From assembly GCA_002779345.1 (NCBI GenBank), contig PEWW01000076.1, forward strand, positions 1-5,612: a stretch of DNA of 5,612 nucleotides, given 5' to 3'. Shown here in pieces: positions 1-5,612 of this stretch. The notes beneath the pieces were generated by a model. The model ran no database searches. It was given only the letters and a program-made list of their open reading frames with translations, and was not told the DNA's origin. The DNA is from Candidatus Omnitrophica bacterium CG07_land_8_20_14_0_80_50_8 (lineage in GTDB: Bacteria > Omnitrophota > Gorgyraeia > 2-02-FULL-51-18). The position numbers and the translations under genes are program-made. The first letter of the stretch is position 1. Each line of letters begins with the position of its first letter.

Positions 1-1
1 T

Positions 2-3000
2 CTGCTGTGCAAAAACGAAACCGGTTATCGCAACCTGATAAATCTAGTCACGATCGGTTATCTCGAAGGTTTTTATTATCGTCCCCGCATCGATAAGGAG
101 ATGTTAAGAAAATTCTCGAAAGGTTTGATTGGACTCTCGGGGGGTTTGCGCGCGGAAATTCCGCACTTTTTGAATATTGGCCAGGTCGAAAAAGCCCGTC
201 AGGCGGCGCTTCAATATTTGGAACTCTTTGGGAAGGACGATTTCTATCTGGAGATCATTCATAGCGGCATCAAAGAGCAGGAGCGTGTCAACACGGTCCT
301 AATCGATCTTGGCAAGCGGCTGGCCTTGAACCTCGTGGCCACCAACGACGTGAGATATTTGAAGCGCGAGTTTCAAAAAGCCCATGAAGTCCTGACTTGT
401 ATTCAAACCCAAACAACGCTGGACGATCCGAACCGTGTGCGGTTTCAGACGGACGAATTTTATTTTAAATCCGCCCAAGAGATGAAGGAGAAATTCAAGG
501 ACACGCCTGACGCGATCGAAAACACGGTCCGGATCGCCGAGCGCTGCAACTTGGCGCTTGATTTTACAAAGACACACGTTCCTGAATTTATCCCGCCGGT
601 GGGCAAAACGCTCGAAGCGCATCTGCGCGAGCTGACGGTCGAGGGCTTAAAAGAGCGCTATCAGCCTCTCACCGAGACGATCCAAAAACGCGTGGAGCAT
701 GAGCTTGACGTCATTCAAAAAAGCGGTTATGTGAGTTATTTTCTCATCGTTTGGGATTTCGTGCGTTTCGCCAAACAGAAAGGTATCCCGGTGGGGCCGG
801 GCCGCGGTTCGGCCGCGGGAAGCGTGGTGAGCTACGCGTTGGGGATCACCGATATTGATCCGTTGAAATATGATCTTCTCTTTGAAAGATTTCTAAATCC
901 GGAGCGCGTGAGTATGCCTGATATCGATATCGATTTCTGCTACGAAAAACGCGACGAAGTGATCCAATACGTCACGGAGAAATATTCCAAAGAAAATGTC
1001 GCGCAGATCATTACGTTTGGGACGATGATGGCAAAGGCCGTGATCCGGGACGTCGGGCGGGTGATGGCGATACCGTACGCGGAGGTCGACAAGATCGCAA
1101 AGCTCATTCCCGCGGAATTGGACATCACGATTGAAACCGCGCTTGAAAGGGAGCCGGCGCTTAAGTCGTTGTATAAAACCAACGCGCAGATCACTCAACT
1201 CATTGACACCTCAAAAATCCTTGAGGGGATGACGCGGCACGCCTCCACGCATGCCGCAGGCGTCGTGATCAGCAAGCGCCCTTTGAGGGAACACGTGCCG
1301 CTTTTCAAAACCGGAGACGGACAGATTTCCACCATGTATTCGATGGAGTCGCTTGAAAAGATAGGGCTTCTCAAAATGGATTTTCTGGGCCTAAGGACTC
1401 TGACGGTGATCGACGACGCGCTGAAAATTATTAAGCGCATCCAAAAAAAAGACGTGACTTGGCCGTCGACCCCGTTGGATGATTCACGAACGTTCGAAAT
1501 GCTGTGTAAGGCGCAATCGATCGGAGTCTTTCAACTTGAAAGTTCTGGGATGCGCGATATTTTAAAAAAGCTCAAGCCTGATAAATTTGAGGACCTGATC
1601 GCCATTCTCGCATTGTATCGGCCCGGTCCCATCGGTTCCGGCATGGTGGACGAGTTTATCAAGAGAAAGCATGGCCAGATCCCGATCGTTTATGATCATG
1701 CGCTCTTAGAGACGATTCTGAAAGACACCTACGGGATCATTGTTTTCCAGGAACAAATCATGAAGATCGCCAACGTGCTGGCCGGTTTCTCGCTGGGCAA
1801 ATCAGACATGCTTCGCCGCGCTATCTCAAAGAAGAAAGAAGAGGTCATGCGTGAAAACCGGGAAGATTTTGTAAAAGGGTGCGCGCAAAACAAAATAGAC
1901 AAAAGCATCGCAGACAAGATTTTTAATTTTATCGTTCACTTCGCGGGGTACGGTTTCAACAAAAGCCACTCGGCGGCCTACGCGATGATTTCTTATCGCA
2001 CGGCTTATTTGAAAGCCAACTACCCGGTAGAATTCATGACGGCGCTGCTTTCCTCTGAAAAGGATCACACGGATAAGGTGGTGCTCTACATCGATGAGGC
2101 CAAGCGCATGAATCTAAAAGTGCTTCCGCCGGACGTGAACGAAAGCTTTCCTCAGTTTACGGTGGTCGGGGCTGACACGATCCGGTTCGGGTTAGCGGCC
2201 GTCAAGAACGTGGGCCAAACCGCGATCGACTCGATTATTCAGGGACGTATCCGCCAAGACCGGTTTAAGTCGTTCTATGATTTTACGGAGAACGTGGATC
2301 TGAGGGTCGTCAACCGGAAAGTTCTTGAAAGTCTCATCAAATGCGGCGCGTTTGATTCCATGGGTCTGTTTCGTTCTCAGCTTTTTGCGATCTTGGACGG
2401 CGCGCTTTCGATGGCGGGTGAAGTCCAAAAAGACCGGGAAAGCGGACAGAAATCTTTTTTTGACTCGTTTGAAAAAGAGAACCGCTTCAAAGAAAAATTT
2501 CACAGTATCCCGACGATCCCCGAGTGGACCGACAATGAAAAATTGTTGAATGAGAAGGAGATGCTCGGGTTTTATGTGACAGGCCACCCCTTGATGCGTT
2601 ACCAAAAAGAGCTTACAGACTATTCCACGGCGTCGAGCGCCACGGTTATCCAACGGCGCGACGGTGAAGAAATAGTGATTGGCGGCATTGTGAGCAAGCT
2701 CAAGTTCACGCAAACAAAAAAGAAAAAGGAGCGGATGGCGATCGTGGGGCTTGAAGACCTTGAGGGCACGCTGGATCTCTTGGTATTTCCGAAGACGTTC
2801 AACGAATACGGCCGCCATTTAGCGAAGGACGTGATACTATTTTTCAAGGGGAATGTGGATAAGAAAGAACAGGACCCTAAACTTTTGGTGAGTGAAATAG
2901 TGCCCCTGGCTGACATCCATAAAAAATTTGCCCGCGCCCTCCGGGTTAAGATCCCATCCGCTAATCTTGCGGAGAATCTTTTAAAACATCTCCAGGAGGC

Positions 3001-3169
3001 GCTGTCTCAGCACCCCGGAAGTATCCCGGTTTATTTTGAATTTGTGGATCAAAACAACGTCTCCTCGGAATTGCTCGTAGATCGAACACTTTTTGTACAG
3101 CCCGACGAAGCGCTCATCGCCTCCCTCAAGAAACTGGCGGGGGAGGAGGCAGTGAGCTTAAAGGGTTAA
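2..3169 (+). CDS. dnaE: DNA polymerase III subunit alpha (5'-truncated by window edge)
   Basis: This is the catalytic subunit of the replicative DNA polymerase, acting at the fork with the beta clamp and clamp loader. The reading frame is open from base 2 and gives 1055 residues. Residues before the ATG at base 101 (e.g. the GYRNLINLV and LEGFYYRPR stretches) match the family, so that ATG is an internal Met and about 95 N-terminal residues lie outside the window. Visible in order (numbering from base 2): the rest of the PHP domain (to ~176); palm with PDIDIDF, giving catalytic Asp307 and Asp309 (E. coli D401/D403); third catalytic Asp460 in KMDFLGLRTLT (E. coli D555); fingers with RPGPIGSGMVDEF and FAGYGFNKSHSAAYA; a clamp-binding-like motif QKSFF at 816-820 (bases 2447-2461); OB fold ~889-969; tau-binding-type C-terminal domain to 1055. 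It is nearly collinear with E. coli DnaE, so it is a DnaE1-type polymerase, not PolC or ImuC, and has no intein. The PHP DxH motif reads D116-V-R118, as in E. coli. No intrinsic terminator follows it. Confidence 0.97.
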   Translation: MLCKNETGYRNLINLVTIGYLEGFYYRPRIDKEMLRKFSKGLIGLSGGLRAEIPHFLNIGQVEKARQAALQYLELFGKDDFYLEIIHSGIKEQERVNTVLIDLGKRLALNLVATNDVRYLKREFQKAHEVLTCIQTQTTLDDPNRVRFQTDEFYFKSAQEMKEKFKDTPDAIENTVRIAERCNLALDFTKTHVPEFIPPVGKTLEAHLRELTVEGLKERYQPLTETIQKRVEHELDVIQKSGYVSYFLIVWDFVRFAKQKGIPVGPGRGSAAGSVVSYALGITDIDPLKYDLLFERFLNPERVSMPDIDIDFCYEKRDEVIQYVTEKYSKENVAQIITFGTMMAKAVIRDVGRVMAIPYAEVDKIAKLIPAELDITIETALEREPALKSLYKTNAQITQLIDTSKILEGMTRHASTHAAGVVISKRPLREHVPLFKTGDGQISTMYSMESLEKIGLLKMDFLGLRTLTVIDDALKIIKRIQKKDVTWPSTPLDDSRTFEMLCKAQSIGVFQLESSGMRDILKKLKPDKFEDLIAILALYRPGPIGSGMVDEFIKRKHGQIPIVYDHALLETILKDTYGIIVFQEQIMKIANVLAGFSLGKSDMLRRAISKKKEEVMRENREDFVKGCAQNKIDKSIADKIFNFIVHFAGYGFNKSHSAAYAMISYRTAYLKANYPVEFMTALLSSEKDHTDKVVLYIDEAKRMNLKVLPPDVNESFPQFTVVGADTIRFGLAAVKNVGQTAIDSIIQGRIRQDRFKSFYDFTENVDLRVVNRKVLESLIKCGAFDSMGLFRSQLFAILDGALSMAGEVQKDRESGQKSFFDSFEKENRFKEKFHSIPTIPEWTDNEKLLNEKEMLGFYVTGHPLMRYQKELTDYSTASSATVIQRRDGEEIVIGGIVSKLKFTQTKKKKERMAIVGLEDLEGTLDLLVFPKTFNEYGRHLAKDVILFFKGNVDKKEQDPKLLVSEIVPLADIHKKFARALRVKIPSANLAENLLKHLQEALSQHPGSIPVYFEFVDQNNVSSELLVDRTLFVQPDEALIASLKKLAGEEAVSLKG

Positions 3170-3192
3170 TACGGGCGTTTTTTTGCGTTTTA

Positions 3193-3220
3193 TTGACACT
3201 GTAAATTATTATATGATAAT
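3193..3220 (+). promoter_or_regulatory. sigma70-type promoter for the HU-hisS-aspS unit
   Basis: A perfect -35 hexamer TTGACA (3193-3198) is followed after 16 bases by GATAAT (3215-3220), one mismatch from the consensus TATAAT. TAATAT at 3217-3222, with an 18-base spacer, is a weaker alternative -10. Transcription should begin near 3226-3228, leaving a leader of about 42 bases before the GTG of the HU-like gene. The promoter lies in the only sizeable intergenic gap of the window, just upstream of the gene cluster it would serve. The sequence match is direct; activity is inferred. Confidence 0.75.
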
Positions 3221-3226
3221 ATCATA
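3212..3226. repeat. 15-bp perfect inverted repeat overlapping the -10 box (possible operator)
   Basis: TATGATA-A-TATCATA is a perfect 7-1-7 inverted repeat. It covers the whole -10 hexamer and reaches approximately the predicted start of transcription, a position where a bound dimeric regulator would block RNA polymerase. It does not match Fur, PerR or LexA consensus sites in a way I would trust, so no regulator is named. The region is A+T-rich, which makes a chance palindrome easier. Confidence 0.4.
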
Positions 3227-3253
3227 CGCAAATTGTAGCACGTGGATATAGTC

Positions 3254-3260
3254 AAGGAGG
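3254..3260 (+). promoter_or_regulatory. Ribosome binding site fixing the GTG start of the HU-like gene
   Basis: AAGGAGG is a full-strength Shine-Dalgarno core, and its 8-base spacer to GTG at 3269 is near optimal. It decides in favour of the non-ATG start, since no in-frame ATG near the start of the domain gives a better N-terminus. Confidence 0.85.
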
Positions 3261-3268
3261 GGTGAGTC

Positions 3269-3562
3269 GTGGCCATTACGAAAAAAGATATCGTCCTTAA
3301 GATTTCAAGCGAAACGGGCATTCAAGAGGCAGGCATTAAACAGATCGATGTAAAGCTCGTGGTGCAATGCGCACTTGATAAAATCACAGAATATCTGGCC
3401 ACCGGTCAGACGGTGGAGTTGAGGAACTTCGGCATTTTTAAGATTAAATCCAGGCGCGGACGTTTGGGCCGCAACCCGCGCACCGGACAAGAAGTGCCGG
3501 TGCCGCCAAAAAAGGTCGTGGTATTTAAGCCCGGCCTTATCATGAAGCAGAGCGTGAAGTAG
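3269..3562 (+). CDS. HU/IHF-family DNA-binding protein
   Basis: A 97-residue nucleoid-associated protein of the HU/IHF family, expected to act as a dimer that bends and compacts DNA. The N-terminal helical half has the TKKDIVLKIS opening. It is followed by the ELRNFGIFKI dimer-core strand (residues 50-59) and the flexible arm, with RRGRLGRNPRTG (62-73). R68-N69-P70 carries the arm-tip proline that intercalates into DNA in this family. The VVVFKPG strand (83-89) and a short C-terminal helix complete the fold. It is slightly longer than the usual ~90 residues; about five extra residues seem to lie around positions 18-23, between the first two helices. The start is GTG with a strong ribosome binding site. 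It is the first gene after the 3193-3220 promoter, and hisS follows after 22 bases. HU cannot be separated from IHF-alpha/beta from sequence by eye, so no symbol is given. Confidence 0.93.
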   Translation: MAITKKDIVLKISSETGIQEAGIKQIDVKLVVQCALDKITEYLATGQTVELRNFGIFKIKSRRGRLGRNPRTGQEVPVPPKKVVVFKPGLIMKQSVK

Positions 3563-3584
3563 CCGCCCAAAGATTTATTGTTCA

Positions 3585-4859
3585 ATGAAATTTCAACGCC
3601 TCCGCGGCACTCACGACATCTATGGAAAAAACGCGCTTCTTTTTGAGCGCGTTGAATCCGGCGCCCGCCAAATCTTCCGCCGTTTCGGATTTGCGGAACT
3701 TCGAACACCCATTCTGGAAGCAAGAGAGCTTTTTAGCCGGGCGCTCGGCACTGAGACGGACGTGGTTCAGAAGGAAATGTACGAATTCGAGGATCGCTCA
3801 AAGCTTGCTGTGGCGATGAGGCCGGAAGGCACCGCCGGGATTGTACGAGCCTACCTAGAAAATGATCTGGATAAAACTCAAGGCCTCTCCAAATTTTTTT
3901 ATCTGGGGCCCATGTTTCGAAGCGAACGACCCCAGGCCGGGCGGCTAAGACAGTTTCACCAGATCGGGGTAGAGGAGTTGGGGACAGACAGCCCTTATGC
4001 GGATGCTGAAGTGCTTCATGCCTTGCTTTTGTTTCTGGATGCATTAGGAGTTAAGGGATGTACCCTAAAAATCAATAACTTGGGCACTTTCGAAGAAAGA
4101 AAAACATGGTATAGCGGCGGTTTAACCCTTTATTTCAAAAATCATTATGAAAGGTTATGCCCCGATTGTCAAAGCCGATTAACAAAAAATATCCTGAGAA
4201 TTTTAGACTGCAAAGTGAGCTCTTGTCGAGAGATTGTGTTAAAGAGCCCGTCGATTCTTGCGTTTTTAGGAGATGAAAGCAAAAATCATTTCTCAAAATT
4301 TAAAGACGCTCTGAATGCATTGGATGTATCGTGTCTCGCCGATGCGCAGGCTATGGTTGACCCCTATCTAGTTCGAGGCCTGGACTATTACACAAGAACG
4401 GTTTTTGAGATCTCTCATCCCAAATTGGGCGCCCAGGACGCGTTGGCGGCCGGCGGGCGTTACGACCACCTGATCGAATCGTTCGGAGGCTGCCCGGCAG
4501 GCGCGGTCGGTTTCGCGATCGGCGTCGAACGGCTCTTGATGTGCCTTTCCGATCAGGCGGAAAAAGACGAGGCGCATAAATTATTTTTTATAGTGACGCT
4601 GGGTGAACAAGCCCTGACGGAGGGGTTCAAGATGCTGTGCGGCCTGCGAAACTTGGGTCTTCAGGTATTCATGGATTTTGCGGCCAAGTCGCTGAAGTCA
4701 CAGATGCGCGCGGCCGATAAGGTCAAAGCGGATTTTGTGCTGATTTTGGGCGATGATGAGTTAAAGAAAAATATTTGCACGTTGAAGGACATGAAGACCG
4801 GAGAGCAAAAAGAAATAGCTCTTGAGGATGCAGTCGTGTCATTGGCAACGGAGAAATAA
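3585..4859 (+). CDS. hisS: Histidine--tRNA ligase (HisRS)
   Basis: A 424-residue class II aminoacyl-tRNA synthetase that attaches histidine to tRNA-His in the cytoplasm; the length is normal. Motif 1 is in [12 protein letters not shown] (34-45). RPEGT places E81. Motif 2 runs over [17 protein letters not shown] (110-126), with R112, Q126 and E130 matching E. coli R113, Q127 and E131. The histidine-specific motif [14 protein letters not shown] (262-275) has catalytic R264 (E. coli R259) and Y268/Y269. AAGGRYD (288-294) and motif 3 in [11 protein letters not shown] (307-317) follow. The C-terminal anticodon-binding domain is ~332-424. The insertion domain has four cysteines (C192, C195, C209, C214) resembling a small zinc site. 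Its bases 4021-4320 are only ~37% G+C, against ~55-70% on either side. About six residues near 249-257 appear extra. The family-typical N-terminus [12 protein letters not shown] supports the ATG at 3585, but no Shine-Dalgarno sequence precedes it; translational coupling to the HU-like gene 22 bases upstream is plausible. The last base of the stop codon is the first base of the aspS start. Confidence 0.98.
   Translation: MKFQRLRGTHDIYGKNALLFERVESGARQIFRRFGFAELRTPILEARELFSRALGTETDVVQKEMYEFEDRSKLAVAMRPEGTAGIVRAYLENDLDKTQGLSKFFYLGPMFRSERPQAGRLRQFHQIGVEELGTDSPYADAEVLHALLLFLDALGVKGCTLKINNLGTFEERKTWYSGGLTLYFKNHYERLCPDCQSRLTKNILRILDCKVSSCREIVLKSPSILAFLGDESKNHFSKFKDALNALDVSCLADAQAMVDPYLVRGLDYYTRTVFEISHPKLGAQDALAAGGRYDHLIESFGGCPAGAVGFAIGVERLLMCLSDQAEKDEAHKLFFIVTLGEQALTEGFKMLCGLRNLGLQVFMDFAAKSLKSQMRAADKVKADFVLILGDDELKKNICTLKDMKTGEQKEIALEDAVVSLATEK
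3630..3653 (+). repeat. 8-bp perfect stem-loop in early hisS coding sequence
   Basis: AACGCGCT (3630-3637) and AGCGCGTT (3646-3653) are exact reverse complements around an 8-base loop, giving a G+C-rich mRNA hairpin starting 45 bases after the first base of the hisS start codon. No U-tract follows, so it is not an intrinsic terminator. It could influence translation of a gene that lacks a Shine-Dalgarno sequence, or may simply reflect the codons for NALLFERV. About one such 8-base pair with a short loop is expected per window by chance. Confidence 0.35.
4850..4853 (+). promoter_or_regulatory. Ribosome binding site of aspS inside the hisS 3' end
   Basis: GGAG lies 5 bases before the ATG at 4859, within the last codons of hisS. 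Together with the TAATG stop-start overlap this supports the chosen aspS start and translational coupling of the two synthetase genes. Confidence 0.6.
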
Positions 4860-5612
4860 TGCTGCGTACGCATACTTGCGGTGAACTGACGGAAAAAAAT
4901 GCGGGCGAAAAAGTCACCTTGTGCGGATGGATAGATACTCTCCGCGATCACGGCGGGTTGTTGTTCATAGACTTAAGGGACCGTTACGGCAAGACGCAAA
5001 TAGTGGTTTCCGGAACGCAAGAAGCCGGAAAAGGGCTCCTAGTGAACCCGGGTTTTAAAACTGAAGACTGCGTGTGCATCTCCGGCACGGTGAAGACCAG
5101 ACCCGAAGGCACGGAAAATACAAAAATTTTCACGGGAAAAATTGAAGTTTTGGGCGAAACGGTCAAAGATCACATAAAATGTGATCCGCTTCCGTTCGAA
5201 GTGACTAAAAGCCAAGAGACCAACGAAGAGCTTCGTATGCAGTACCGTTACCTTGACTTGCGCAACCCCGCCGTTCAGAAAAATATTTTTCTGCGCCACA
5301 AAATCAATCAAGTAATCCGGAAGGCGCTCGACTATAAGAATTTTATTGAGATTGAAACACCGATCCTCACCAAGTCCACGCCCGAAGGGGCCAGGGATTA
5401 TTTAGTGCCCAGTCGTGTGAACTCGGGTGAATTCTACGCCCTGCCGCAGTCGCCGCAACTTTTCAAACAGATCCTGATGATATCCGGTTTTGACCGTTAT
5501 TTTCAGATCGCCAAATGTTTTCGTGACGAGGATCTGCGCGCGGACCGACAGCCTGAGTTCACGCAGTTGGATATAGAAATGTCCTTTTTGGAAGAGAACG
5601 ATCTTTTTGCCG
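4859..5612 (+). CDS. aspS: Aspartate--tRNA ligase, probably Asp/Asn-type (3'-truncated by window edge)
   Basis: The first 251 residues of a bacterial-type aspartyl-tRNA synthetase (usual length about 590); the frame is still open at the window end. The N-terminal anticodon-binding OB fold (about 1-105) contains [14 protein letters not shown] and [10 protein letters not shown]. It is followed by the linker and [11 protein letters not shown] (128-137). The class II catalytic core then begins with motif 1 (FIEIETPIL, 162-170) and [13 protein letters not shown], where E176 matches E. coli E171. QSPQLFKQ gives Q200 and K203 (E. coli Q195, K198). Motif 2 [20 protein letters not shown] has R222 and E224 (E. 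coli R217, E219). His31 and the RPEG Gly84 match the residues that mark non-discriminating AspRS, which charges both tRNA-Asp and tRNA-Asn; the discriminating E. coli enzyme has Leu and Lys there. The bacterial insertion (GAD) domain and motif 3 are beyond the window. The start is the ATG of TAATG, overlapping the hisS stop by one base. Confidence 0.96.
   Translation, partial: MLRTHTCGELTEKNAGEKVTLCGWIDTLRDHGGLLFIDLRDRYGKTQIVVSGTQEAGKGLLVNPGFKTEDCVCISGTVKTRPEGTENTKIFTGKIEVLGETVKDHIKCDPLPFEVTKSQETNEELRMQYRYLDLRNPAVQKNIFLRHKINQVIRKALDYKNFIEIETPILTKSTPEGARDYLVPSRVNSGEFYALPQSPQLFKQILMISGFDRYFQIAKCFRDEDLRADRQPEFTQLDIEMSFLEENDLFA
5168..5186. repeat. 19-bp perfect palindrome within aspS
   Basis: GATCACAT-AAA-ATGTGATC has perfect 8-base arms around a 3-base centre. 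It lies in codons for VKDHIKCDP, in the linker between the anticodon-binding and catalytic domains. It has TCACA and TGTGA halves in the opposite order to a CRP site, so it is not a CRP operator. As RNA it would form a tight triloop hairpin. No function can be assigned, and chance is possible. Confidence 0.35.

Larger units (their letters stand above)
3182..3232. repeat. Outer 7-bp inverted repeat pair flanking the promoter
   Basis: TTTGCGT at 3182-3188 and its exact reverse complement ACGCAAA at 3226-3232 bracket the -35 and -10 boxes. The arms are 37 bases apart, too far for a typical terminator, and the right arm shares its first base with the -10 palindrome. This could be a paired binding site or chance; arms of this length occur by chance when such large spacing is allowed. 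Confidence 0.2.

Noticed and set aside
101..103. ATG at 101 as the dnaE start.
   Set aside because: The frame is open and matches DnaE family residues all the way back to base 2, and there is no ribosome binding site that would favour it; the true start is upstream of the window.
152..164. 13-bp palindrome GCGGAA-A-TTCCGC in dnaE.
   Set aside because: Six-base arms at short spacing are expected many times in a window this size, and it lies in ordinary coding sequence with no positional meaning.
798..819. Repeated CCGCGG units in dnaE that could pair.
   Set aside because: They encode the conserved GPGRGSAAGS polymerase motif with G+C-rich codons; protein constraint explains them.
1442..1482. 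A8 run (A AAA AAA slippery heptamer) in dnaE, where a -1 shift would reach a TGA at 1480 and give a truncated polymerase.
   Set aside because: No upstream Shine-Dalgarno-like stimulator and only a weak 4-bp stem downstream; Lys-Lys codons make such A-runs common. Programmed frameshifting is not supported.
2325..2549. Plus-strand 74-codon open frame overlapping dnaE, and a similar 65-codon one at 3622-3819 in hisS.
   Set aside because: Both are out-of-frame readings of conserved polymerase or synthetase sequence with no domain signal of their own.
2192..2818. Long open frame on the minus strand (208 codons) inside dnaE, plus shorter minus-strand open frames over dnaE and hisS.
   Set aside because: They lie antisense to strongly conserved dnaE and hisS coding sequence, show no recognisable domain, and are the usual by-product of codon bias in a moderately G+C-rich gene.
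3119..3184. Possible dnaE terminator: GCCTCC (3119-3124) pairing with GGAGGC (3145-3150), and a T7 run at 3178-3184.
   Set aside because: The stem lies inside the dnaE coding region, and 27 bases separate it from the T-run. No hairpin abuts the T-run, so it does not form an intrinsic terminator.
4863..4872. 10-bp palindrome TGCGTACGCA at the start of aspS.
   Set aside because: Ten-base palindromes are expected several times by chance in 5.6 kb, and the first aspS codons explain the sequence.

Overview
The window is a compact, all-forward stretch of bacterial housekeeping chromosome: the 3' nine-tenths of dnaE (replicative DNA polymerase III alpha subunit), a small HU/IHF-family DNA-binding protein gene, a complete hisS (histidyl-tRNA synthetase), and the first 251 codons of aspS (aspartyl-tRNA synthetase), which runs off the right edge. 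The protein signatures are bacterial throughout. Base composition looks close to 50% G+C by eye, with Shine-Dalgarno-type ribosome binding sites and one very good sigma70-type promoter. I cannot fix the phylum from sequence alone. The set of traits (HU-like gene next to hisS-aspS, an Asn/Asp-type AspRS signature, DnaE rather than PolC) would suit several Gram-negative or uncultured bacterial lineages, and an Omnitrophota-like candidate phylum is only a guess.

Layout. Bases 2-3169 encode DnaE without its first ~95 residues. The 99-base gap at 3170-3268 holds a TTGACA-N16-GATAAT promoter whose -10 box sits inside a perfect 15-bp inverted repeat, followed by a strong ribosome binding site. No convincing intrinsic terminator for dnaE is visible. 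The HU-like gene (3269-3562, GTG start), hisS (3585-4859) and aspS (4859 onward) follow with a 22-base gap and then a 1-base TAATG overlap, so these three probably form one transcription unit from the 3193-3220 promoter. hisS has no recognisable Shine-Dalgarno sequence, whereas aspS has one inside the end of hisS.

How the genes work together: DnaE copies the chromosome and the HU-like protein bends and compacts DNA. HisRS and AspRS charge tRNAs for translation. The AspRS carries His31 and an RPEG loop Gly, the signature of the non-discriminating enzyme that also charges tRNA-Asn, so the organism probably makes Asn-tRNA through GatCAB.

I do not see a novel system, mobile element, CRISPR array or RNA gene. 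The points most worth a second look are: (1) a ~300-base A+T-rich, TTA-rich block inside hisS covering the insertion domain, flanked by G+C-rich sequence; (2) the palindrome over the promoter -10 box; (3) the non-discriminating AspRS signature; (4) loss of the DxH motif histidine in the DnaE PHP domain; (5) two 8-bp perfect hairpins inside the early hisS and aspS coding regions.
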